A stretch of DNA of 64,000 nt from RGIG6178 sp045118975. GTDB taxonomy: Bacteria > Bacillota_I > Bacilli_A > RFN20 > DUOF01. A program made the position numbers and the translations under genes. The notes below the pieces were generated by a model. That model did not search any database and was not told where the DNA came from. It was given only the letters and a program-made list of their open reading frames with translations. The stretch is from assembly GCA_045118975.1 (NCBI GenBank), contig JBGVCT010000016.1, positions 100,572 to 164,571 of the forward strand. The letters are read 5' to 3'. Of the stretch, positions 43,482 through 52,378 are shown one piece after another. Numbering within the stretch: the stretch's first letter is position 1; every line of letters starts with the position of its first letter.

Positions 43482-45017
43482 ATGAATGCTAGAGAATTAT
43501 TGAATGCATTAGATGCATTCGAGCAAGAAAAGGGAATTAGTAAAGAGGTTGTTATTGAGGCTTTAAAAGAAGCAATGACAAAAGCATATTTAAAAATTAC
43601 TGATCCAGATGCTAAATGTAGAGTAGAAATCAATCCAGTTAAGGGTACTATTGAAATGTATGAAGTTAAGGAAGTAGTAGAGGAAGTAACTGATGATTTG
43701 TTTGAAATCGAACTTGAAGATGCTAGAGAAATAGATCCAAATTATAATATTGGTGATGAAGTATTAACTCCAGTTGATCCAGATACTTTGACTAGACTAG
43801 CAGCATTACAAGCTAAACAAGTATTAACTCAAAAGATTAGAGAATATGAAAAGCAAACAGTTTATGATGCATATATTGATAAAAAAGGAGATATTATTGC
43901 TGGTGTAATTGAAAGAATTGAGCCTACATTCATCCTTGTTAATATTGGTAAGACAAACGCTATTATGAAAGCTAATAATGTTCTTCCTGGAGAAAAAGAA
44001 AACTTTAAGGTTGGACAAACAGTTAGAGTATATGTTGTAGATGTTGACAAGAGTGCTACAGGTGCAGCTGTTGTTGTAAGTAGAACTGATCCTGGTTTCT
44101 TAAAGAGATTATTTGAAAGTGAAATCAGTGAAATATATGATGGTACTGTAGAAATTAAAGACATTGCTAGAGAAGCTGGAGATAGAGCTAAAGTTAGTGT
44201 GTTCTCAAGAAATAGTAATGTAGATGCTACTGGTTCTTGTATTGGTAAAAGTGGTGCTAGAATTCAACAAATTTCTAACCAATTACTAGGAGAAAAGATT
44301 GATGTAATTAATTATTATAAAGATCCAATCCTTTATATTTCTGAGGCTTTAAAGCCTGCTAATGTAATTGGTGTTAATTTAATTGATGCTAAAAGCGCAA
44401 TAGCAGTTGTTGAGGATGATGATTTCTCTCTTGCTATTGGTAAAAAGGGTATTAATGCTAGACTTGCTGTTAAACTTACAGGTATTAAAATTGATATTAA
44501 GTCATTAACAGATGCAGTAAGTGAAGGTATTGAATATACAACTGTTCAAGCAGCTAAGGCAAGCTATGAATATGAATTGAAACAAGCTAATGTAGTTGAT
44601 ACTCCAGTTGTTGAAGAAGAAGTTGCTCCAGTTGTTGAAGAAACAATAGTAGAAGAAGTTGCTCCTGTTATTGAAGCTACTCCAGTAGTAGAAGAAGTTA
44701 AGGTTGAAGCTAAACCTGCTGTTAAGGTTACTAAGAGTGAACCTAGAAAGGTTGAAGTTAGTGCAACTTCTAAACCTAAAAAAGAAGAAAAGAAACCATT
44801 CTCTAAACCTAAAAAAGAAGATAAAGATGTTAAGAGAACTACAATTAATTCACAAGAGTTACAAGATATTAAAAAGCAAAATGAACAAGCTAGAAACTAT
44901 ATGCCTGTTTATACTGATGAAGAACTTGAGAGTCTAGATGATGATTACGAAGAAGTAGATGATTACTATGACAACGTAGATTACGATGACTTCGATAAGT
45001 ACTATGATGAGGACTAA
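43482..45017 (+). CDS. nusA: Transcription termination/antitermination factor NusA
   Basis: 511 residues. The N-terminal RNAP-binding domain, S1 domain (about 135-200) and two KH domains (SCIGKSGARIQQI and LAIGKKGINARLAVKLTG) are complete by about residue 345. An extra tail of about 150 residues follows: repeats of VVEE and VAPVVEE, a Lys/Pro-rich stretch (KPKKEEKKPFSKPKKED), and a very acidic, tyrosine-rich end. Tails of this kind are not in Bacillus NusA (about 370 residues). Preceded by AGGGGG. Confidence 0.96.
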   Translation: MNARELLNALDAFEQEKGISKEVVIEALKEAMTKAYLKITDPDAKCRVEINPVKGTIEMYEVKEVVEEVTDDLFEIELEDAREIDPNYNIGDEVLTPVDPDTLTRLAALQAKQVLTQKIREYEKQTVYDAYIDKKGDIIAGVIERIEPTFILVNIGKTNAIMKANNVLPGEKENFKVGQTVRVYVVDVDKSATGAAVVVSRTDPGFLKRLFESEISEIYDGTVEIKDIAREAGDRAKVSVFSRNSNVDATGSCIGKSGARIQQISNQLLGEKIDVINYYKDPILYISEALKPANVIGVNLIDAKSAIAVVEDDDFSLAIGKKGINARLAVKLTGIKIDIKSLTDAVSEGIEYTTVQAAKASYEYELKQANVVDTPVVEEEVAPVVEETIVEEVAPVIEATPVVEEVKVEAKPAVKVTKSEPRKVEVSATSKPKKEEKKPFSKPKKEDKDVKRTTINSQELQDIKKQNEQARNYMPVYTDEELESLDDDYEEVDDYYDNVDYDDFDKYYDED

Positions 45018-45023
45018 TTTTCG

Positions 45024-45281
45024 ATGAGAAAAGAACCACTTAGAAAGTGTCTTGCTACTAATGAAAGATTAGCTAAGAAAGATTTGTTAAGAGTTGTTAA
45101 AAACAATGAAGGAAAGATTTTTGTTGATTTGACAGGGAAAGCAAATGGTAGAGGCGCATACATAAAGAAGTCAAACGAAGCACTAGAAATTGCAAAAAAG
45201 AAAAAGTGCTTTGAGAGAGTATTTGAATGTAGTATTGATGAAAGTATTTATGAGGAGTTAAATAAATACATCAATGAATAA
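45024..45281 (+). CDS. ylxR: YlxR (RnpM-like) RNA-binding protein
   Basis: 85 residues, basic. Family marks: PLRKCLATNE, LLRVVKN and KANGRGAYIKKS (DUF448). YlxR proteins bind RNA and have been linked to RNase P control. No strong ribosome site lies before the ATG; it starts 6 nt after nusA and is probably coupled to it. Overlaps ylxQ by 8 nt. Confidence 0.92.
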   Translation: MRKEPLRKCLATNERLAKKDLLRVVKNNEGKIFVDLTGKANGRGAYIKKSNEALEIAKKKKCFERVFECSIDESIYEELNKYINE

Positions 45282-45600
45282 AGGTCTAAATACTATAGGT
45301 ATGTGCAAATGTGCTAATAAGATTAGTTATGGAGAGACATTGATAAAAGATATCCAAAAGCGTGTTGTTAGTTTAGTTGTTATATGTAGCGACACTAGCG
45401 ATAACTCAAAAAAGAAAATTATAGATAAATGTAACTTTTATAAATGTGAATATATAATTGCTTATACTCAACTTGAAATATGCAAGGTAATTGCAAGAGT
45501 TGATCCTGTTAGTGCAATTGGTATTAAAGATAGTAATTTAGCGAAAAAATTAAAAGAAAATATAGAAAGAGAGGGCGATGTAGATGGCAAAGAACAATAA
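45274..45600 (+). CDS. ylxQ: YlxQ, L7Ae-family RNA-binding protein
   Basis: 108 residues. The L7Ae/L30e fold is recognisable from NTIGMCKCANKISYGE, the strand LVVICSDTSDNSKKKI and VIARVDPVSAIGI. In Bacillota this gene always lies between ylxR and infB, and its protein binds kink-turn RNA. It overlaps ylxR by 8 nt and infB by 17 nt. Confidence 0.9.
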   Translation: MNKGLNTIGMCKCANKISYGETLIKDIQKRVVSLVVICSDTSDNSKKKIIDKCNFYKCEYIIAYTQLEICKVIARVDPVSAIGIKDSNLAKKLKENIEREGDVDGKEQ

Positions 45601-47422
45601 AGGAAATAATAATTTTACAAAAAGAACTTCTAATATTGTTAAACAAACAAATAAACCCGTGGTAGATAAAGAGAATCACGTGATTATTTTTAGGGGAAGT
45701 AAGAGTATTTCTGATCTTGCTAAGGAATTATCAGTTAGCCCAACTGAAGTTATAAAGTTTTTATTTTTAGAAGGTAAGATGGTTAATATAAACTCTGTTT
45801 TAGATGCACCTATGGCAGAGCTTGTGTGTATGAACTTTGGATATGATATGAAAATTGAAAAAGTTGTTAGTGAAGAAAACTTTGAAGAGTTAGAAATAGT
45901 AGATGAAGAAAAAGATTTAGTTTCTAGACCTCCAATAGTTACTATTATGGGACACGTTGACCATGGTAAGACTACACTTCTTGATGCTATTAGAAAAAGT
46001 AGAGTAGTAGAGGGAGAAGTTGGTGGTATTACTCAAAGTATTGGTGCTTATCAAGTTGAAGTACAAGGAAAGAAAATTACTTTCCTAGATACTCCAGGAC
46101 ATGAAGCTTTTGCTGCTATGAGAGCTAGAGGAGCACAAGTTACTGATATTGTTATATTAGTTGTTGCTGCAGATGATGGTGTTATGCCTCAAACTAGAGA
46201 AGCTATTGACCATGCTAAAGCTGCAGGAGTTCCAATTGTGGTTGCAGTCAATAAAATGGATAAGCCTGATATTAATCTTGATAGATTATATGCTGAATTA
46301 AGTGATTGTGAAATTATTAGTGAAGAATGGGGAGGAGAAAATATCTTCTGTAAAGTTAGTGCTAAGATTGGACAAGGTATTGATGAACTTCTTGAATCAC
46401 TATTAATTATTGCAGAACTTGAAGATTATAAGGCTAATCCTAATAGATATGCTCTAGGTACTATTATCGAGTCTAAACTTGAAAAGGGTAGAGGAGTAGT
46501 TGCTACTTTACTTGTAGAAAATGGTACTTTAAGACATGGGGATTGCGTTGTTGCTGGTACTATGTATGGTAAGATTAGACAGATGAGAAGCGATATGGGT
46601 AAGGTTGTAAAAGAGGCTACACCTAGTACACCAGTTGAAATTATTGGTTTAAGTGATGTACCTAGTGCTGGAGACAAGTTTATGGCTTTTGAAGATGAGA
46701 AAAAGGCAAGAGATATAGCAAATAAGAGATTAACTGAAAAGACATTAAATGATAGAAGAGGAAATACTAGTGTATCTTTAGATGATTTATATAATCAAAT
46801 AAAGATGGGTGATGTACAAACTCTTAATATCATTATTAAAGCAGATAGTGATGGTAGTGCAGAGGCAGTTAAGGCTTCACTTATGAAGTTAAATAATGAT
46901 GAAGTTAAAATTAATGTTATAAGAGCACAAGCTGGTGCTATTACTGAAAGTGATGTATTACTTGCTAGTGCATCTAAAGCTATTGTGTATGGTTTTAATG
47001 TTAGACCTGATGCAACAGTTAGACAAAAGGCTGAAGAAGAAAAAGTAGAACTTAGATTACATAGAATTATCTATGCTTTAGTTGAAGAAATTGAAGCTGC
47101 GATGAAGGGTATGTTAAAACCTGTATATAAAGAAGTTGTTATTGGAAATGCTGAAGTTAGACAAACTTATAAAGCTAGTAAAGTTGGAACTATTGCTGGT
47201 TGTTATGTAACTAATGGTTCTATTAAAAGAGATTGTGGTATTAGATTACTTAGAAATAGTGTTATCGTATATGAAGGTAAACTAGGATCATTAAAGAGAT
47301 TCCAAAATGATGCAAAAGAAGTATCTACTGGATATGAATGTGGTATCACTATTGAAAACTTCAATGATATCAAAGAAGGAGATACAATTGAAGGATTTGT
47401 AATGGAAGAGGTAAAAAGATAA
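45584..47422 (+). CDS. infB: Translation initiation factor IF-2
   Basis: 612 residues, short because the N-terminal extension is only about 45 residues before the IF2N domain (SISDLAKELSVSPTEVIKFL). The G domain has GHVDHGKTTL, DTPGHEAF and NKMD. Domain II, III and the C-terminal fMet-tRNA-binding domain follow. It guides initiator tRNA to the ribosome. GAGGGCG lies before the ATG; it begins within ylxQ and overlaps rbfA by one base. Confidence 0.97.
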   Translation: MAKNNKGNNNFTKRTSNIVKQTNKPVVDKENHVIIFRGSKSISDLAKELSVSPTEVIKFLFLEGKMVNINSVLDAPMAELVCMNFGYDMKIEKVVSEENFEELEIVDEEKDLVSRPPIVTIMGHVDHGKTTLLDAIRKSRVVEGEVGGITQSIGAYQVEVQGKKITFLDTPGHEAFAAMRARGAQVTDIVILVVAADDGVMPQTREAIDHAKAAGVPIVVAVNKMDKPDINLDRLYAELSDCEIISEEWGGENIFCKVSAKIGQGIDELLESLLIIAELEDYKANPNRYALGTIIESKLEKGRGVVATLLVENGTLRHGDCVVAGTMYGKIRQMRSDMGKVVKEATPSTPVEIIGLSDVPSAGDKFMAFEDEKKARDIANKRLTEKTLNDRRGNTSVSLDDLYNQIKMGDVQTLNIIIKADSDGSAEAVKASLMKLNNDEVKINVIRAQAGAITESDVLLASASKAIVYGFNVRPDATVRQKAEEEKVELRLHRIIYALVEEIEAAMKGMLKPVYKEVVIGNAEVRQTYKASKVGTIAGCYVTNGSIKRDCGIRLLRNSVIVYEGKLGSLKRFQNDAKEVSTGYECGITIENFNDIKEGDTIEGFVMEEVKR

Positions 47423-47775
47423 TGGCTAAGATTAAACAAGAAAAATTAGCAGTTGATATTCAAAGATATATAAGCGAGATAATTCAATTTGAATTAGGAC
47501 ATATCAATGTTGGTATGGTTACTGTTACTAAAGTTAAGGTTAGTGATGATAATTCATGGGCTAAAGTATATGTTAGTTTCTTAGATAAAAATAGAGAAAA
47601 GAAGCTAGAAGACTTAAAAAATGCTAAATGGCTTATAAGAAGTGAATTAGCTAAAAGATTAACTATTAGAAAAACTCCTGATTTAAACTTTGTTTTAGAT
47701 GATAGTTATCAAAAAGGCGAACATATCGAAGAAATCATAAGAGAAATTAAAAAGAAAGAAAGTTCAAAGGAATAA
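47422..47775 (+). CDS. rbfA: Ribosome-binding factor A
   Basis: 117 residues with the KH-like fold: KQEKLAVDIQRYISEIIQFEL, VTVTKVKVSDDNSWAKVYVSF and LRKTPDLNFVLDDS-type end (here IRKTPDLNFVLDDSYQKG). It aids 30S maturation. Last gene of the operon; its stop codon lies in the loop of the terminator. Confidence 0.95.
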   Translation: MAKIKQEKLAVDIQRYISEIIQFELGHINVGMVTVTKVKVSDDNSWAKVYVSFLDKNREKKLEDLKNAKWLIRSELAKRLTIRKTPDLNFVLDDSYQKGEHIEEIIREIKKKESSKE

Positions 47776-47791
47776 CTTTGAACTTTTTTTT
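47759..47791 (+). terminator. Terminator of the rimP-rbfA operon
   Basis: AAAGTTCAAAG pairs perfectly with CTTTGAACTTT around GAATAA, then a run of Ts. The stop TAA (47773-47775) is in the loop. Confidence 0.92.
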
Positions 47792-47866
47792 ATGTTAATA
47801 ACCTAATACAAAATTTGACTTAGAGTAATTTAAATTATAAAATTTAGACATAGGGAGTTGGTTATT

Positions 47867-48517
47867 ATGTCATGGATGTATAGTGATGAAGAGTACTATA
47901 AGCAATTAAAATATCAAGAAAGAGAAATTAAAAAGAGTATTAAGTATTGGGAAAAGGTTGAAAGAAATTTATTGAAAAAACTTTGGTCTCCTGTTTGGGA
48001 AAAACAAGGGCAAGCATTTATTGAGCCAAAAAAACACACTGCATGGAGAAGAGCTATAAAATGGGATTCTCTTACTAGAAATCTTTATGGTACTTATATT
48101 CAAGATACTTTAAATGTTATGAGAGCAATTGAACTTGGCGGTAATGAAGCAGGAATTAAAGCTATGTCTAATGTTGATTTTGGAAGCAATAGAGTATTAG
48201 AATTAGTAGAAAAATTTCATCGTCAAGGGAAGAGCTTTGCTAATGCATATGTAGATAGTAGACCAGACTTAGTAGATAAGTATCCTGAGCTTAAAAAGTA
48301 TGTTGGTGGTATAGATAATCCACTTACTGTAGAAGAAATTAATAGAGGTAATGAGGCTTTAAAAGAAGCTATAGCATATACAATAGAAGCAACAGAGCAT
48401 ATACATTTACATGAGGCTGATAGAAGTATAGCAAATACTGCAATTAAAGAGATGCAAGCAATTGCTCAAGCAAGAGGTTTAGAATTCGCGACTTCAAAAA
48501 GACCACAAATGAAGTGA
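47867..48517 (+). CDS. Unknown protein, second member of the 15831 family
   Basis: 216 residues, soluble, helical, basic N-terminal half. It shares with the protein at 15831 the ordered blocks SPVW, GQAFIE, the Trp at a fixed spacing, IKWDSLTRNLYG, LNVMRAIELGG, VEKFHRQGKSF and VDKYPELKKYV, plus a similar C-terminal helix (EALKEAIAY.., KEMQAIAQARG). No family recognised. AGGGAG supports ATG 47867 over the longer frame from 47858. It is alone between two terminators and ends in TGA. Confidence 0.75.
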   Translation: MSWMYSDEEYYKQLKYQEREIKKSIKYWEKVERNLLKKLWSPVWEKQGQAFIEPKKHTAWRRAIKWDSLTRNLYGTYIQDTLNVMRAIELGGNEAGIKAMSNVDFGSNRVLELVEKFHRQGKSFANAYVDSRPDLVDKYPELKKYVGGIDNPLTVEEINRGNEALKEAIAYTIEATEHIHLHEADRSIANTAIKEMQAIAQARGLEFATSKRPQMK

Positions 48518-48539
48518 TTAATTTTTAATCACTTTTTTA
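48512..48539 (+). terminator. Terminator containing the TGA stop
   Basis: AAGTGATTA pairs with TAATCACTT around ATTTT, then TTTT; the TGA (48515-48517) is in the stem. Confidence 0.85.
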
Positions 48540-48617
48540 TTTTGTTTCTATACCAAATAATCATTGAAAAGAAGTTATTGCTAGTTTATAATTTAAATAG
48601 GTATAGGGGTGGTAAAG

Positions 48618-49541
48618 ATGAGGGATATATTGAACCAAATAGCTTTGTCACCATTTAGTGAAAAACAAATAGAAGAACTTCAATTAACAGGGACAATTTA
48701 TACTAAATTAAATAATATGGGAAATAAAAAGAGGAATAAATCCATCATTGGAGATGTTTTTGATTTGATTATAGAACATTTTTATATTGGAGATCTAAAG
48801 CTTAAATTTGGAGAAAATTTAGGATTTAATGATGATGCTGTTTACATTGAAAATTTAAATGGCAGTTATGAAGAAACTTTTATAGATATATTAAAGAAGG
48901 TTATTATTGCCTATTTTAAAAGAATTGATGATGTGTATATGTCAATCGAAGAGAGTGTATATAAACTTATTAAACTTAGTATTTTAAATAATGATGAAGA
49001 AATGCTAGATAAATTAGTTAATAACGTAGCATATGAGTTAATTGATGATATGGGATTAAATATAGAAGTTAATCATTCTAGAATTCTGAAGAAAGACATA
49101 GCTAATCTTATAGTTATTAATAATCAAAGAAATAAGAAATTAATTGAAACATGTTGTTATTATTTAGATGAGGATTTAACTTCATATCAAATAAGAAATG
49201 TATTTTCTTGTTTCTCTAGTGATGTATTTAATAAGGCTAATGTTAAGCAAAAGGCTTATTTGATGAATTTGGTTTATAATTATTTTAATTTTTCTAGTGA
49301 AAATAGAGTGAATAAATACAAGAAGGTTATTACAAATGAATTTGATAATGTCGATGCATTAGAGTATATTGTGAATGATCTATCATTAAAGGATAATACT
49401 AATAATATAAATGCTATTAGAAATCTAAAATTACTTGAAGATTTCAAGAGTGGGTTTAAATATATTATTAAAAATGAGACTAATAAAGCAGCAGTATCTA
49501 GGCTTGATGAAGTTTCAATAAAAAATATTAATAAGAAATAA
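48618..49541 (+). CDS. Helical cytosolic protein, unknown
   Basis: 307 residues, soluble, largely helical, rich in Asn, Asp, Ile and Lys. No catalytic motif, signal peptide or membrane helix. The opening (RDILNQIALSPFSEKQIEELQLTG) might be a short adaptor; the rest looks like helical repeats. No family recognised. GGGGTGG sets ATG 48618 over GTG 48609. Monocistronic, with the stop codon in the terminator stem. Confidence 0.65.
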   Translation: MRDILNQIALSPFSEKQIEELQLTGTIYTKLNNMGNKKRNKSIIGDVFDLIIEHFYIGDLKLKFGENLGFNDDAVYIENLNGSYEETFIDILKKVIIAYFKRIDDVYMSIEESVYKLIKLSILNNDEEMLDKLVNNVAYELIDDMGLNIEVNHSRILKKDIANLIVINNQRNKKLIETCCYYLDEDLTSYQIRNVFSCFSSDVFNKANVKQKAYLMNLVYNYFNFSSENRVNKYKKVITNEFDNVDALEYIVNDLSLKDNTNNINAIRNLKLLEDFKSGFKYIIKNETNKAAVSRLDEVSIKNINKK

Positions 49542-49560
49542 GGGAAGCCTTATTTTTTAT
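49537..49560 (+). terminator. Terminator containing the stop codon
   Basis: AATAAGG pairs with CCTTATT around GAAG, then TTTTTAT. TAA 49539-49541 is in the stem. Confidence 0.8.
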
Positions 49561-49585
49561 TTTATAATATAGGCAGGTGATTTTG

Positions 49586-50854
49586 ATGAATAAAGAAGAA
49601 ATAAGTTTAGTTATAGATTCATATAAAAAAGAAATGTTGGATAGTCTTTCTGAGTTTGTTAGTATTAACTCTATATATGATGAGTCTAGTAAAAGTGCTA
49701 AAGATCCTTTTGGAAAGGGAGTTTCTAAGGCCTTAGATTATTTTTATAATTTAGCTAAAAAGGATGGTTTTGAAGTTATAAATTATGATAATTATTGTGT
49801 TGAAGTTAGCTATGGAAAAGGAGAAATATTAGATATACTTGCACATTGTGATGTTGTGGATGTATCTTCGCGTTGGGAGTTTGATCCTTTTTCAAATTAT
49901 TATGATGATAGATATGTCTATGGGAGAGGGACTCAAGATGATAAGGGTCCATTACTTGCTGCTTATTATGCTTTGAAGGCTATAAAAGATAATAATATTG
50001 AATGTAATAAAAAGATTAGATTCATTGTGGGTGGTAATGAAGAAAGTGGAAGCGAATGTTTGGAATATTACTATAGACATTTAAATAAGGAGTATCCATC
50101 TTTAGGGTTTACTCCAGATGCATCATTCCCTCTTATTAATGGTGAAAAGGGTATTACAAGAGTTAAAGTTACATCTAGTATAAATAGTGATTTTTCTTAC
50201 ATTAGTGGTGGGAAAGCACTAAATATTGTAATGGATGAACTTAAAGTTGTAGTAAACAAGGAAGAAAAAATATACTTAGGGAAAGGTGCTCATGCTAGTA
50301 CTCCTAATAAAGGAGAGAGTGCTTTTATTAAGTTTTTAGAGGAATATAAAGATAAATATGAAGATATAGCTAGATTATATAATGATTTTTCTTCCTATTT
50401 AGGTGAGGGATTAGGAATAAATTCATATGATGAAAAGCTTAAAGAACTTACAATGAATATTGGAAAAGTTGAGTTAGTTAATGGTAATTTAGAGATTACG
50501 CTAGATATTAGATACCCAGTTAGTACTAATTCAAAAATAATTAAGGAACAAATTGAAAAAAGAGGATATGATTGTGAAGTTTTAATGGATGAGGATCCTA
50601 TTTATATGAGTGAGGATTCTATATTAGTTAAATCATTATTAGAGAGTTATGATTATTTTATGGATACTAAAAGCAAAGCCTTTACAATTGGGGGAGGAAC
50701 ATATGCTAAAAGTAGTAAAAATGTAGTGGCATTTGGTATGTTATTTGAAGATGATTTGGATTTAATGCATCAAGATAATGAAAAGATTAGAATTGATCAT
50801 TATTTACTTGGAAGTAAGATATATTTGAAAGCACTATTAGAGTTAATAAAATAA
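49586..50854 (+). CDS. pepV: M20 dipeptidase, PepV-like
   Basis: 422 residues. Zinc dipeptidase marks: DILAHCDVVD (His/Asp), YGRGTQDDKGPLLAAYYALKA (bridging Asp), GGNEESGSECLEYY (Glu pair) and FTIGGGTYAK near the C-terminus, with LMHQDNE carrying the last His. It hydrolyses unmodified dipeptides in the cytosol. AGGTGA supports ATG 49586. The stop lies inside the terminator. Confidence 0.93.
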   Translation: MNKEEISLVIDSYKKEMLDSLSEFVSINSIYDESSKSAKDPFGKGVSKALDYFYNLAKKDGFEVINYDNYCVEVSYGKGEILDILAHCDVVDVSSRWEFDPFSNYYDDRYVYGRGTQDDKGPLLAAYYALKAIKDNNIECNKKIRFIVGGNEESGSECLEYYYRHLNKEYPSLGFTPDASFPLINGEKGITRVKVTSSINSDFSYISGGKALNIVMDELKVVVNKEEKIYLGKGAHASTPNKGESAFIKFLEEYKDKYEDIARLYNDFSSYLGEGLGINSYDEKLKELTMNIGKVELVNGNLEITLDIRYPVSTNSKIIKEQIEKRGYDCEVLMDEDPIYMSEDSILVKSLLESYDYFMDTKSKAFTIGGGTYAKSSKNVVAFGMLFEDDLDLMHQDNEKIRIDHYLLGSKIYLKALLELIK

Positions 50855-50869
50855 TTTTAACTCTTTTTT
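50839..50869 (+). terminator. Terminator overlapping the pepV end
   Basis: AGAGTTAA pairs with TTAACTCT across a 10-nt loop holding the TAA stop (50852-50854), then TTTTT. Confidence 0.8.
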
Positions 50870-50892
50870 CATATAATGACTTGGGTGATTAT

Positions 50893-51909
50893 ATGGATAA
50901 ATATTTATCAATAAGTAAAAGCAATTTGGAGTATAATATTGATTATTATATTCAAAACACTGGTAAGGATATTATTGCGGTTGTTAAAAATAATGCTTAT
51001 GGACATGGGGTTAAGGAAATAGCCAAGATAATAAATAATAAGGTTAAGATGTATGCAGTAAGTAATATAAAGGAAGCTAAAAAGTTAAGGAAATATACCG
51101 ATAAAGATATCTTGATACTTGATAGAGTAAATGATTATAAAAGAGTAGATAACTCAATGATAATCACTATTATCTCTATGAAGCATTTAAAAGAATTAAT
51201 AAAGGAAAATATTGAATTAAGAGTGCATCTTAAAATTAATATTTCAATGAAAAGAAAAGGAATATTAGTAAATGAGGTTAAAGAAGCAATATCACTAATT
51301 AATAATAGTAATTTAAAATTAGAGGGAATATATACTCATTACTCAAGTTATAAGGTAGGGGTAGTAAAAAGGGAGTTTAAAAAATTTAGGGAAGCCTTGA
51401 AGGGGATAGATGTTTCTACATTAATGTTACATGCTTCAAGTAGTATTTCTTCGCTTAATTTTAAGGAGAATTTTACTAATTCTATTAGGGTGGGAATAGG
51501 TATGTATGGACTAAAGAAGTTAGATGAGTGTATGAATGAATTGAAAGTTACTACAAGTTTATATTGCTATAGTAAAAGTATTTATAAAATTAAATGTTTT
51601 GATAGATTCTCATATCATAATTTATACATTGGTAAAAAAGGGTATGTAGTTATGTCTGATATTGGTTATGGTGATGGTTTGTTTTCTAATAAGTTTATAG
51701 GTTATCATAATCATTCTTTTATAAAAGAAATAGGGAATAGAAATATGGATAATATGTATTTTTATTCAAAAGACTATATTTTTGATAATACAAAAATAGA
51801 AATATTTGGAAATAATATCTCTCTTGATAAATATTGTAAAAGACATAATATTCCTGTATGTAAGGCATTAGCCTTATTAAATAGTGAAATTAGTAAAAAA
51901 ATAGAGTAA
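50893..51909 (+). CDS. alr: Alanine racemase-like PLP enzyme
   Basis: 338 residues, somewhat shorter than typical Alr (about 370-390). The PLP lysine is in VVKNNAYGHG (near 32), RVGIGMYG closes the barrel, and the C-terminal domain has SDIGYGDGL with the tyrosine expected to be catalytic from the partner subunit. It would make D-alanine for peptidoglycan. It is not next to ddl or mur genes. GGGTGAT precedes ATG 50893. Confidence 0.87.
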   Translation: MDKYLSISKSNLEYNIDYYIQNTGKDIIAVVKNNAYGHGVKEIAKIINNKVKMYAVSNIKEAKKLRKYTDKDILILDRVNDYKRVDNSMIITIISMKHLKELIKENIELRVHLKINISMKRKGILVNEVKEAISLINNSNLKLEGIYTHYSSYKVGVVKREFKKFREALKGIDVSTLMLHASSSISSLNFKENFTNSIRVGIGMYGLKKLDECMNELKVTTSLYCYSKSIYKIKCFDRFSYHNLYIGKKGYVVMSDIGYGDGLFSNKFIGYHNHSFIKEIGNRNMDNMYFYSKDYIFDNTKIEIFGNNISLDKYCKRHNIPVCKALALLNSEISKKIE

Positions 51910-51974
51910 TAAGTGATAAAAAATATTTTGTTAGATAGGTAAGTTTGCTATTATAATATTAATGAGGTGATATT

Positions 51975-52364
51975 ATGCCAATAGAGGCTATTTTAATTGG
52001 TGGAATAGTTCTTGTTGCAGTAATTATTCTAGTTATAATTATTGTTGGAGGAATTAAGTCTGCTAGAAAAGGAAATAAAGAGTTAAATGATAACTATGGT
52101 GTAGCTAAAGAAGAAACTCAAGTAGCAGAGGCTAAAGAAGAAGTTAAGCCTATGAAAGTTGTTTTAGCTCCAGGTGATAGCATTACAGTAGGTAGTGAAG
52201 GTAGAATCGCTTGTGGTGAGTATACTTTAGAGAGTGCTGATGGTAGCGAAACTTTCAATGTTAGAATTGGTAGATATGTAAAAGAATATACTAATGGATC
52301 TACAGTTATTTTAACTGAAAAACAAAAAGTTACTTCAGTTAGTCATACTATAATAATTAAATAA
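51975..52364 (+). CDS. Single-TM protein with a small beta domain, unknown
   Basis: 129 residues. One membrane helix at about 5-27, a charged linker (EETQVAEAKEEVKPMK), then a C-terminal beta-rich domain (VVLAPGDSITVG, GEYTLESADGSETFNVRIGRYVKEY). No signal cleavage expected. It lies 14 nt before the SPFH protein and is probably its partner. AGGTGAT precedes the ATG. Confidence 0.7.
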   Translation: MPIEAILIGGIVLVAVIILVIIIVGGIKSARKGNKELNDNYGVAKEETQVAEAKEEVKPMKVVLAPGDSITVGSEGRIACGEYTLESADGSETFNVRIGRYVKEYTNGSTVILTEKQKVTSVSHTIIIK

Positions 52365-52378
52365 TTTAGGAGGATATT

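Noticed and set aside
43862..44164. Antisense frames of 64 and 100 codons inside nusA
   Set aside because: Shadows of nusA codon bias; no ribosome site and no recognisable protein.
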